From a virus, in IMG/VR virus record IMGVR_UViG_3300049483_000112, positions 1-64,000 of that record: a stretch of DNA of 64,000 nt; one strand, written 5' to 3'. Within the stretch, counting starts at the first letter, position 1. Each line of letters begins with the position of its first letter. Made by a program: the position numbers and the translations under genes. Shown one piece after another: positions 1 through 7,454 of this stretch. The notes beneath the pieces are model-generated. The model was given only the letters and a program-made list of their open reading frames with translations, was not told the DNA's origin and did no database searches.

Positions 1-2393
1 GTGGGGGCCGATCCTGACGGCAGCAGCCCGCGTGCCGTGATCGCGGCCGGCAGCGCAGCCGCGGGTGTCACAAAGGCCGGCGTCCCTGTCTTTGGCGTCA
101 TGCCGTTGAGCCCCGAGCCGTCGTACTTGGTGCCGACCGCGAGCCCACCACCGCCGCTCGACGCCGCGGTGTTCACCCACTCGCTCATCCAGTTGGCCTG
201 ATAGTCCGCCTTGCCCTGCCAATAGAACAGCGCCCACGGCGAGTTCGTGCCGCCTGCGGTTCGTGGCTTGCCATCGAAGATGTTGTTCAGCGCGTGGAAG
301 GTCGTCGGGCTGCGCTCATTGAGGTCCGCGAAGATCGGGACGTTGATGTTGTAGTACTGGCGATAGTCGTTGCGGCTGACCACCGTGTTCGAATAGAAGT
401 ACAGGTCGCCTTCACGCACCATCGCGCCTGTGCCGTAGGCGACTCCGTCTCCGTACCCGATGATGATCGAGCCCTCGCCGTACACCGTATCGGTGAGCGC
501 CTTGAATGTGTTGCCGTAGACGAACGACTTCTGCACCAATCGGCCACCGAACGCGTCAGGCAGTTGCGACTCGTACTGCCAATCGCCCTCCGGGTCGCGC
601 ATCGCGATCAGGTTGACGCCGCCCTCGAAGTAGTTGTTGCGGATGATCAGGCCCGAGCTCCGCTCCTTGATGTTGTCGCCGGCAGTCCCGCTGATCGGCG
701 GGCCGAAGTAATTGCCCTCATAGATCGTGCCCATCGCCTCGGTGTAGGCGTTATGCAGCCCGGCGTCGTTCGTGATGCCATTGCCGTGGAAGTAGTTGCG
801 CGCCACCGTCAGCCAGCGCGACATGTTGTAGTCCGCGCTGTGAGAGTTCACGAATAGGCCGATGCTGTTGTTGTCGAATTCGTTGTCAGTCACCGCGAGG
901 TTCTCTACCGGGATGGCGAAGATGCCGGCAACGAACCGGTCCCAGTTCGCCTGCCCACCGCTTGAGTTCGTGTACTTCTGCGGCGGCTTGATGTTCTGGA
1001 ACTTGAGCCCGGTGATGTGCAAGTAGCCCGGCTTGAATGTCTGGTTAGCAACGCGGGCGATGATGATCATCCCTGTGCCTTCCGTGTACTGATTCAGGCC
1101 TGCCCCCGTCGGCATCGTCGCGTTCGTGCCGTCGAAGATCGGGCGCTCGCCGTTCGGCCCAGGCACCCCCTTGATCGTGATCCACTTATTCGAGGCCCCG
1201 CGCATCGGAAGGAAGATCGCGTCGGTGTAGGGCTGCGCGCGGTAATTGATGAGCACCTGATCGCAGGCCTTCACGCTACCCCATGGGACGGCACGTGGCG
1301 TCGCGTAAGTCTTGCCGGTGCCGACCTCATAGGTTGCGCCCTCGGTGGCGGCGCAAGCGCTGCGCGATGGGGCTTCGTTCTGCCAATTCCACCCCGTCCC
1401 TGTCGGGGGCGGCGGCGGGGCGGCGACGCAGTTGCCAGAGGCATCGACGATCATGCCCGCTGGCACGCTTGTCTGCACGCCGTCGATATTCGGGCATACG
1501 TCAACTGGTGGAGGTGGCGTGACGCAGTTGCCGGCGGCATCCTTGATCATCCCGGCCGGGATCGTCGCCTGATCACCTGCAATGTTCGGGCAAACGTCAA
1601 CCGGTGGCGGGGGTGGCTGGCCATCGAACAGCGGCACGGGCGGGCTCACGCTTGGCGCATAGCCGGCCGAGTTCTGCGCTCCGATGATCAGCCAAGCTCC
1701 AGTCTGCTTGAGCACCTTGAACTTCGTGGTGCCAGGAGGCAGCGCGCCAATCAGCGTGCGCTGCGTCCAGTCGTATCCAGGCGTCGGGTCGGGCTGGCTC
1801 ATGACGTTGATGCGCCACTGCGTCTGTCCGGACACCGTTGCGATCCACGTGGTCGCGTCGAGCGATGCCAACGACACCGTGCCAGGACTTGTTGGGGCAG
1901 CCGTCGCAGTCGGTGGCGCCACAGCATCCCATGCAAGCGGGAATCCTGGCTCAGTCGGCGGGGGCGCAGCAGTAGCGCAAATCGGGCTTGAGAGCGACGC
2001 AGTTCCGTTCAGGCATGTCACGGTGGCAGTGCCGGTGTCCGGGCCCGTAGCGTCGGTTAGGGACGCGCTGGTGCCGCTGGCGCCGCCGGCGTACTGCGCC
2101 GTGCAGTTCGCTGTCCCAACCGTCCAATTCTTGGCGCCAGCAGAGCACGCCGCGGCGGGCGGATCAACGGTGACGGTGACCACGACACCCGTTTTTGTCC
2201 GGCACGTGTAGCCGGCCGTCTTGGCGATCGCCTTCGCCGCCTCGATGCAAGCCTGCTCGTCGGCGAGCGCAGACTTGACGATGTACAACCCCTTGTAGAG
2301 ATCCCATGGCCCGCGAGCAACCGTCGCGGTGACTGCGGCAACGGATAGGCCGGCGGCGCCCAGCAACAGGGCGAAAGACAAAGTGCGTTTCAT
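1..2393 (-). CDS. Secreted right-handed beta-helix protein, C-terminus beyond window
   Basis: An unbroken minus-strand frame of about 797 codons runs from the ATG at 2393 off the window edge, so the C-terminus is missing. AGGGGA sits 6 bases before the ATG. The N-terminus looks like a Sec signal peptide (KR followed by a long Leu/Ala stretch to about residue 26). A Cys-rich region follows, then two tandem copies of a CPNI-x-G-x-Q unit ending GNCV, joined by proline linkers. From about residue 390 to the edge there are strings of short strands such as WITIKGV, YLHITGLKFQNI and LIIRNNYFEGG, the pattern of pectate-lyase-like parallel beta-helices. It lies just downstream of the endolysin. A tail spike or an exported polysaccharide-binding or -degrading protein are both possible; a signal peptide is unusual for a virion protein. 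Confidence 0.8.
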   Translation of the reverse strand, partial: MKRTLSFALLLGAAGLSVAAVTATVARGPWDLYKGLYIVKSALADEQACIEAAKAIAKTAGYTCRTKTGVVVTVTVDPPAAACSAGAKNWTVGTANCTAQYAGGASGTSASLTDATGPDTGTATVTCLNGTASLSSPICATAAPPPTEPGFPLAWDAVAPPTATAAPTSPGTVSLASLDATTWIATVSGQTQWRINVMSQPDPTPGYDWTQRTLIGALPPGTTKFKVLKQTGAWLIIGAQNSAGYAPSVSPPVPLFDGQPPPPPVDVCPNIAGDQATIPAGMIKDAAGNCVTPPPPVDVCPNIDGVQTSVPAGMIVDASGNCVAAPPPPPTGTGWNWQNEAPSRSACAATEGATYEVGTGKTYATPRAVPWGSVKACDQVLINYRAQPYTDAIFLPMRGASNKWITIKGVPGPNGERPIFDGTNATMPTGAGLNQYTEGTGMIIIARVANQTFKPGYLHITGLKFQNIKPPQKYTNSSGGQANWDRFVAGIFAIPVENLAVTDNEFDNNSIGLFVNSHSADYNMSRWLTVARNYFHGNGITNDAGLHNAYTEAMGTIYEGNYFGPPISGTAGDNIKERSSGLIIRNNYFEGGVNLIAMRDPEGDWQYESQLPDAFGGRLVQKSFVYGNTFKALTDTVYGEGSIIIGYGDGVAYGTGAMVREGDLYFYSNTVVSRNDYRQYYNINVPIFADLNERSPTTFHALNNIFDGKPRTAGGTNSPWALFYWQGKADYQANWMSEWVNTAASSGGGGLAVGTKYDGSGLNGMTPKTGTPAFVTPAAALPAAITARGLLPSGSAP

Positions 2394-2404
2394 GCTATCC
2401 CCTA

Positions 2405-2791
2405 CTAGGTGTAAGTGTTGTCTGCGAGCTCGAAGTGCGGCCCGTCTTTGAACGACCAGTCCCCGCCCCAGACGATGTTGACGCCAAGCATCCTGGCCAT
2501 GTCCTTCATCGCCAGCGCGACCCGATCGTGCAGCGGCCAGTCGAAGTGAACCTGTCCATTGAGCACCGGCACGATGTCAATGGCGCGCCCCAGCAAGTGC
2601 TTGGACTCCATGGTGCGCGTCGCCCCCGCTTTGAACAGTTGCGCCTGACGCTCCCGCGTGCGCAGTCCTTCGGTGACGATAAAGGAAAGACCGCCGCCGT
2701 TGCACTCAAGTTCGCGCAACGCGACGGCGGCCAGTGCAACGAGCGCCGGGTGAACCCCGGCAAGGTTCCGCTCGCTGCGACTGTCGATCAC
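2405..2791 (-). CDS. Endolysin, M15 family L-alanyl-D-glutamate peptidase-like
   Basis: A 128-residue protein, the usual size of a single-domain M15 endolysin, with the family's zinc ligands in order: H65 and D72 in SKHLLGRAIDIVP and H119 in GPHFEL. It should cleave the peptide stem of peptidoglycan at the end of infection. There is no signal peptide, so it would depend on a holin to reach the wall; a holin-like gene lies about 1.3 kb upstream in the same operon. The start overlaps the stop of the preceding small gene by four bases, indicating coupled translation. Confidence 0.9.
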   Translation of the reverse strand: MIDSRSERNLAGVHPALVALAAVALRELECNGGGLSFIVTEGLRTRERQAQLFKAGATRTMESKHLLGRAIDIVPVLNGQVHFDWPLHDRVALAMKDMARMLGVNIVWGGDWSFKDGPHFELADNTYT

Positions 2792-2991
2792 GGCGTTGGT
2801 ACGGTCACGATTGCCGCGGCCAGCGCAGCGCCTTTGGCCGTCACCTCATCGGCGAGCGCGATCGCAGCGGCCTTGTCGCCAGCAACGCCAGCGATCATCG
2901 GGCCCAGCGCAGCGAAAGCCGCGATGGCCGAATCTTCCACGTCTTCGTTGGCGCGGACGGCAGTGATCAGATTGTCCATTTCGATGGTCAT
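2788..2991 (-). CDS. Small Ala-rich helical protein of the lysis block
   Basis: A 67-residue acidic, Ala-rich protein with no family I can name. AAGGAG lies 8 bases before the ATG and the stop overlaps the endolysin start. Position in the lysis cassette is the only clue to function. Confidence 0.7.
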   Translation of the reverse strand: MTIEMDNLITAVRANEDVEDSAIAAFAALGPMIAGVAGDKAAAIALADEVTAKGAALAAAIVTVPTP

Positions 2992-3016
2992 GATGTATCT
3001 CCTTCAAAGTTGCAAA

Positions 3017-3253
3017 TTACGCCGGGGGATGAACCACCGCCGCACTGAGTTCCTCGGTCTTGTGAGCGACCTCGGCAGCCAGTTCTCTCATTTTCGCTTG
3101 ATCGGTGTTCTGCGCGACCAAGTGACGCACCAAGCGCTCGATATTTTCGAGCTTGCGCTCAACGAGCTCACGGTGCTTGTATGTCGACTCTTTCATTTCA
3201 AGATCCTCCACGTAGACGCGATCGCACCCAAGCATGCGGTGCAGCCATCCCAT
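3017..3253 (-). CDS. Hypothetical protein of the lysis block
   Basis: A 78-residue charged, probably helical protein (heptad-like LVERKLENIERLVRHLV in the middle). It follows a 44-residue membrane protein by 6 bases. No domain recognised. Confidence 0.65.
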   Translation of the reverse strand: MGWLHRMLGCDRVYVEDLEMKESTYKHRELVERKLENIERLVRHLVAQNTDQAKMRELAAEVAHKTEELSAAVVHPPA

Positions 3254-3259
3254 GTTGGA

Positions 3260-3394
3260 TCACTTCAGCAGCGTCGACAACGAAAGGAAAAACAGGCCAG
3301 CCCCTACTGGGTTGACGCGGCCGAGGCCAACGCCTACGGCAGCGAGGGCGAAAAACACCGCAGCGACGATCAGCGAGATCAGTTGAAACCCCAT
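3260..3394 (-). CDS. 44-residue two-segment membrane protein
   Basis: A short gene starting at ATG 3394 with GGAG 7 bases upstream. The product begins MGFQLISLIVAAVFFALAA and is hydrophobic almost throughout, with a Gly/Asn/Pro turn in the middle, so two short transmembrane segments are likely. Being inside the lysis cassette it could be a second holin or an antiholin; there is no direct proof. Confidence 0.6.
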   Translation of the reverse strand: MGFQLISLIVAAVFFALAAVGVGLGRVNPVGAGLFFLSLSTLLK

Positions 3395-3456
3395 GGCAGT
3401 TCTCCGTTTGTAACGGCCGAAGGGTACACCGATTCGATGTGCTTTTGGGGCCCCCC

Positions 3457-3672
3457 TTACGGCTTCGGCCTGACCGCGGTTGCTCCCCCAGACGAGGCAT
3501 TGATCGCGTCAACCAGGCGCTGGCGCGCGACAAGGTCTTGCGCAAGCAACATGTCGAGCTCGGCCTGCGTCACGTCGCGGTTCTGTGCTTTGGCCAGTTG
3601 GATGATGGACGAGATCTGCGCGGCGCGGTCGATCACGCCGAGCAGCAGGGTCACCAGTGCTGCTGAATTCAT
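3457..3672 (-). CDS. Hypothetical protein of the lysis block
   Basis: A 71-residue protein beginning MNSAALVTLLLGVIDRAAQ. The start at 3672 is preferred over upstream codons because AAGGAG lies 7 bases before it and it overlaps the stop of the lipoprotein gene as ATGA. The first 20 residues are hydrophobic and the rest is a charged helix. No family recognised. Confidence 0.7.
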   Translation of the reverse strand: MNSAALVTLLLGVIDRAAQISSIIQLAKAQNRDVTQAELDMLLAQDLVARQRLVDAINASSGGATAVRPKP

Positions 3673-4088
3673 TTTTTCGCTCCTTGTTTCGTTGCGAGGT
3701 ATGTCTGCAGCGCGGTCAGCACCGCAACGGTAGACGACAGTCTTGCGTTTGCGGCGCTCGCTTGACATGTCGGGTCAGGCGATCCGGTGCCAGGAACTAC
3801 AGGGCACTCCCTCGAGTACATCTGACCGGCCAGGACGATTCCCTCGCGCGCTGCGTCGGTCTGCATCAGCACGTTGCGCGCATCTTCGTTGCTGATGACG
3901 CCGCCCATGAGCAGATCCGCCGCGCTGTTGCGCACCTGTGCAACGGTGCCGATGGCCGCCGCCGCTCGCTTGTTGAACGTGTCGAAGTCCGAGGTTGTGG
4001 ACAGGCCAAGCCATGCGCAGCCTTGCAGCAGCACTGCAATCGCGAACAGCAGCGGTGCGAAGTGGTTTCTGTGGATCGGTAATTTCAT
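3669..4088 (-). CDS. Lipoprotein of the lysis block
   Basis: A 139-residue protein with a lipoprotein signal: a basic start MKLPIHRNHF, a hydrophobic core and the lipobox LLQGC at about residues 20-24. The ATG at 4088 is chosen because AGGAG stands 7 bases upstream and gives a normal-length signal. The mature part is Ala-rich and soluble. In this position an outer-membrane spanin-like role is possible, but it is longer than typical Rz1 proteins and no coiled-coil inner-membrane partner is evident next to it. Confidence 0.75.
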   Translation of the reverse strand: MKLPIHRNHFAPLLFAIAVLLQGCAWLGLSTTSDFDTFNKRAAAAIGTVAQVRNSAADLLMGGVISNEDARNVLMQTDAAREGIVLAGQMYSRECPVVPGTGSPDPTCQASAANARLSSTVAVLTALQTYLATKQGAKK

Positions 4089-4098
4089 CTGGGCTCTC

Positions 4099-4578
4099 CT
4101 ACGGTCGTGTGATGTCAATCACGGGTGATGCCGGCTGCGCCGGCGGGGATGCCATAGCCGCTCCTGGCTTCAGCGCGTCAACAGCCTGCCGCACCGCCGC
4201 AAGCCGCTCATTGAACCTCGCGTCAATCAGGTCGATGAGTTGATCGCGTCTGATTGTCGATGCGATCGTTGGCGGCGGTACCGTCACCACTCTCGCCGTA
4301 ACGTCAGGTTGCCCAGCGGCTATCGGTTGCGCCGCCGCTGCATTGATGAGCTCAACCTTTTGCTCAGTGGTCGCGGTGATTTCCTGCTTGATCAACTTGG
4401 CCGGGACGATCAGGAAACCGAGCACCGCATTGACCGCAAGCACCTGCGTTGGGGATAGAAGGTGGATGTCGCTGAAGGTGTTCATCATCAGCATGAGCGC
4501 GTCGAAACTGCCGATGAACACTCCGAGCAGCATGGTGTAGGTCTTGAAGTGGCGGCCTGGGGCTGGTACGAGTTGCAC
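4099..4578 (-). CDS. Holin-like membrane protein
   Basis: A 159-residue protein. The first 65 residues match the look of small phage holins that begin MQLVP, with two hydrophobic segments (about 15-32 and 43-60) separated by a short loop and followed by a basic end KLIKQE. The remaining 95 residues are a soluble extension rich in Ala/Pro with a helical stretch; such a long tail is unusual for this group. Its place upstream of the lipoprotein and endolysin supports a role in timing lysis. Assignment rests on pattern, not on an alignment. Confidence 0.65.
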   Translation of the reverse strand: MQLVPAPGRHFKTYTMLLGVFIGSFDALMLMMNTFSDIHLLSPTQVLAVNAVLGFLIVPAKLIKQEITATTEQKVELINAAAAQPIAAGQPDVTARVVTVPPPTIASTIRRDQLIDLIDARFNERLAAVRQAVDALKPGAAMASPPAQPASPVIDITRP

Positions 4579-4587
4579 GGTTCACTC

Positions 4588-4845
4588 CTACTGGTTTGGG
4601 TCAAATGATGACAGGAAAGCTTCCACAAGTGCGGTCTCGTGCGGCGTCATATCGCGCCACGCACACGCCTTTTCGCGAACCATCGCCACAAGCACCTCGG
4701 GAGCGTAGTCGATGCCGTCCAAGTGCAACGCCTCCATGCCCTTGATTGCCGGCGGGCTGGTCAAGTCTTTGCACGCTCCATCCAACATCACCCCGCCCTT
4801 ATTCGTGTCCCAAAAGACGCGCTTGAGGTAGAGGTAGATGCTCAT
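4588..4845 (-). CDS. Hypothetical protein
   Basis: An 85-residue soluble protein with no recognised domain. Its start overlaps the stop of the preceding membrane protein gene by four bases (ATGA), and it precedes the holin-like gene by 9 bases. Confidence 0.65.
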   Translation of the reverse strand: MSIYLYLKRVFWDTNKGGVMLDGACKDLTSPPAIKGMEALHLDGIDYAPEVLVAMVREKACAWRDMTPHETALVEAFLSSFDPNQ

Positions 4846-5261
4846 CGACGATCCGTCGTCATGTGCGCCGTCACGAGCCGCCGCACTTCGGACACCTCTT
4901 GCCGAAGATCTCTGATGCTCTGTTTGATCTCAACATCCGCGTCCTGTCGCTCGCTCGTGCGCATGTTCTGCTTGTCTTCCAACGACTTCACGCGCTCGCG
5001 CAGCAGAGCAATTTCGGTGTTCACGCTGGCCCCGATCAATTCAAGAGCGGCTCGGCTTTGCTGCTGATTAGCGTCAACCGTGTGAGCGAGCGACTGGAAC
5101 GCCCAGACGCCAGCAAGCACCGCGCCCGCTATCGAGATCAGGTGCGACAGATTGATTGTCCAGTCGACGCGCGGCCACCTCGCCCTCGCCCGATGATCAG
5201 CGAGCGGCGCGGTGTCGTCCGGCGTTTCGGTATCGGCCCACTCTTCGCGCTTTGTCTCCAT
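4842..5261 (-). CDS. Membrane-anchored coiled-coil protein
   Basis: 139 residues from the ATG at 5261, chosen for AGGTGG 4 bases upstream. One transmembrane segment near residues 38-55 (LISIAGAVLAGVWAFQSLA) is followed by a long charged coiled coil (ALLRERVKSLEDKQNMR onward). The topology resembles phage holin-associated or inner-membrane spanin-type proteins, but no specific family is evident. Confidence 0.7.
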   Translation of the reverse strand: METKREEWADTETPDDTAPLADHRARARWPRVDWTINLSHLISIAGAVLAGVWAFQSLAHTVDANQQQSRAALELIGASVNTEIALLRERVKSLEDKQNMRTSERQDADVEIKQSIRDLRQEVSEVRRLVTAHMTTDRR

Positions 5262-5337
5262 CGCCACCTCGCATTTGGCGCGCAGCATTGATGTGCAGCG
5301 CACGCATTGTCGCAATTTGAGGTGAAGAAAAGAGCGC

Positions 5338-5730
5338 CTACGGCAGCCTGAGTGAAACCCAACTCACCTTCCAACCGGACACCTTCGCGGTGGGGGCGAG
5401 TCCTGTCACTGCGGCCGATCCTGACGGCGGGGTGATGAAGCGCGTCCCACCACTTGACGGCACCGCGGTTGGCGCAAGTCCGTTCATCGATAGGCTGCCA
5501 ACGCCTGGCGAGAACACCGGGTTGTTGCGCAGCAGTGTCGGCGCCTTGCCGACTGCGGCCAGTGAACCCGTCGCCGGTGAGAAGATCGGGCTCGAGTCGT
5601 TGACCCAATACACCGGCAGCCCGGCATCATTCACCCATACGACGACCCCGCCGTTGTCGGCGACCCATTGCACGCCTTGCACCACGACCGGCGCCGCGAC
5701 ACCATAAACGCGAGCTTGGCGCTCTGGCAT
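5338..5730 (-). CDS. Short GLAPT-repeat virion protein
   Basis: A 130-residue protein with three copies of a repeat of the form G-S-x-x-x-x-G-x-APT (GSLAAVGKAPT, GSLSMNGLAPT, GSAAVTGLAPT). The same repeat occurs about 38 times in the protein at 28404-31970, and its C-terminal phrase GWKVSW resembles GWFVSW there. It follows the S74 tail-fibre gene, so it is probably a small fibre-associated structural protein. Confidence 0.7.
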   Translation of the reverse strand: MPERQARVYGVAAPVVVQGVQWVADNGGVVVWVNDAGLPVYWVNDSSPIFSPATGSLAAVGKAPTLLRNNPVFSPGVGSLSMNGLAPTAVPSSGGTRFITPPSGSAAVTGLAPTAKVSGWKVSWVSLRLP

Positions 5731-5751
5731 TGGAGTCTCACGCGGCGGCGC

Positions 5752-7446
5752 TCACTTGGCGCCGCGTGCCATAAGGTCTGACCACAGATACTGCACTGCC
5801 GCCACAAGCTCCGGAATGAGTTTCGACAGGTTCACGCTTTGCGGCAATACATTCACCTCGACGCATCGCTCAGACCCGTCTTGGTTGCGAACCTCTCTCC
5901 GCTCCATCGCGTCTTTCTCGCCATGGACGGCATCCGGTTTGACTGCTTGCAACTCGTGGGCAACGAAGCCGATGTCTTTCACGCCATCTGCGGCCCACTC
6001 AAACTTTCGCACTGGCCATGATAGGACCGCTTCAAGCGCCTTTTTGCCGTCTGCGTCCTTGATGTTTTTCTTCAGTCGATAGTCGGACACGTTGTTGAAT
6101 GCCCCTGTGGATCCGTTGGTGGTGATAGTCCACACCTGCCCGTTCCCGTTATACCCGGCGGCAGCGGTGGTCAAGCCAGTTCCGCTGTTGACGATGTCGA
6201 TGCGGCCGGTTGCTCCGCCTTCGATATTCACACCAGGGGTCGTCGTGTCGTTGGCAATCTTGTTGAAGAACACGCCGAGCGACAGGTTGTTGAAATAGGC
6301 CAATACGTCTCCGCTGATGGCCATTCTGGTCGCAAGCGCCGACCCATACGTCTTGACGCCGTACTCGCCCTGCGCCCCCACTTGCTTCGCGTATGCGCTC
6401 GCGCATTGGCGCAATCCTGTGTCGGCCCAATAGTTCAGCGCCGGCTGAGCGCCGGCAGCCTTGTTGACAAGATTCACCTCCAACCCGTCAGACAGGCGGG
6501 CGATACCGGCCTCGTATTGCATGAGGCAGTTTTGGCCAGGCATACCGCTGTTGTCGACCCAGACTGGTGATGTCGCATAGAACGCGCCGTAAAGGACGTT
6601 CCCAATCGTGCCGGCCTCAAGCACCCCCTGCCCAGCGCCGTTTGCTTCGATGTCCCCGCCAATAACCGTGACGCCCCTGGCCGCACCCATGATTCTGATG
6701 CCGTACCCGGTGGCGCTTTGGCATAGCGGGCCATCGATGGTCACCCACATGCACTGCTCTATGCGTAGATTGTCGCCGCCGTTGCGGAGTAGATCCGGCT
6801 TGACAATAAGCCCTGCGTTGGCATCTACCACACCGCTTCCGTCGTGCACGTGGATGCCGTGAGACTCGTTGTCGTATGCGCTAACGTGCTCAAGCACAAA
6901 CGCGTTCGTATTAGCGGCGCCGTCAGACCCAACCCTGAAGCCGCACTGACCTGAGTTCGTCGATGTCACATAGACGCAGGCCGTCCTTGAGCCGGTCATC
7001 TGGATGTTGTTGCCTGTTTTCCCTGCCGTACTGTCGACCTGAAGGTCAATGAGCCCGCTGTCGTCGTTTGATAGCAGCACGCCAACGCCATTGAAGTCCT
7101 TCAGCAGCACGCTGCGAGCTCGCGCGCCACTATCCGAACTTGACGTTTGCCCGACGCCGCGCAGTTTGACTGCGCGCGCGGGAGTGAATGGGCCGTTCCC
7201 AAGCCTGAACACCCCAATGCACAACGGCATGCGGCCAGCCGAGACGGCGGCCGAGACTGCAGCCTCGAATTCGGTCTGCGTGTTTGTCGCGCCTGTTGCG
7301 TCGACTCCTGGGTATGCAGCGATGGACAGCATCCCCTGATATTGCGCGTACAGGTTCAATCTCTGCACAGCCTCGAGCAGTTGGGCTCGCGCGGTGCGCG
7401 GGCTATCTGAGCCAGAGTCTAGGTTTGTTGTGACGATGTCTGCCAT
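5752..7446 (-). CDS. Tail fibre/spike with C-terminal S74 chaperone domain
   Basis: 564 residues from the ATG at 7446 (AGGGGG 4 bases upstream). The N-terminus has the SDSPRTARAQLLEAVQRLN pattern common in phage fibre attachment regions; the middle is a beta-helix-like set of short strands; the last 110 residues are a peptidase S74 intramolecular chaperone, seen in SDYRLKKNI and FVAHELQ. In this family the chaperone trimerises and folds the fibre and then cuts itself off at the Ser of the SD-x-R-x-K motif, which is intact here. It directly follows the tail-tip hub gene, so this is probably a receptor-binding fibre. Confidence 0.88.
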   Translation of the reverse strand: MADIVTTNLDSGSDSPRTARAQLLEAVQRLNLYAQYQGMLSIAAYPGVDATGATNTQTEFEAAVSAAVSAGRMPLCIGVFRLGNGPFTPARAVKLRGVGQTSSSDSGARARSVLLKDFNGVGVLLSNDDSGLIDLQVDSTAGKTGNNIQMTGSRTACVYVTSTNSGQCGFRVGSDGAANTNAFVLEHVSAYDNESHGIHVHDGSGVVDANAGLIVKPDLLRNGGDNLRIEQCMWVTIDGPLCQSATGYGIRIMGAARGVTVIGGDIEANGAGQGVLEAGTIGNVLYGAFYATSPVWVDNSGMPGQNCLMQYEAGIARLSDGLEVNLVNKAAGAQPALNYWADTGLRQCASAYAKQVGAQGEYGVKTYGSALATRMAISGDVLAYFNNLSLGVFFNKIANDTTTPGVNIEGGATGRIDIVNSGTGLTTAAAGYNGNGQVWTITTNGSTGAFNNVSDYRLKKNIKDADGKKALEAVLSWPVRKFEWAADGVKDIGFVAHELQAVKPDAVHGEKDAMERREVRNQDGSERCVEVNVLPQSVNLSKLIPELVAAVQYLWSDLMARGAK

Positions 7447-7454
7447 GTGTCCCC

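Noticed and set aside
294-1991. Long plus-strand open frames
   Set aside because: They are complementary shadows of the minus-strand beta-helix gene, with Arg/Val/Ala-heavy sequence and no motif or ribosome site.
2435-3733. 432-residue plus-strand frame
   Set aside because: Crosses the opposite strand of six small overlapping lysis genes that have good ribosome sites; composition is patchy.
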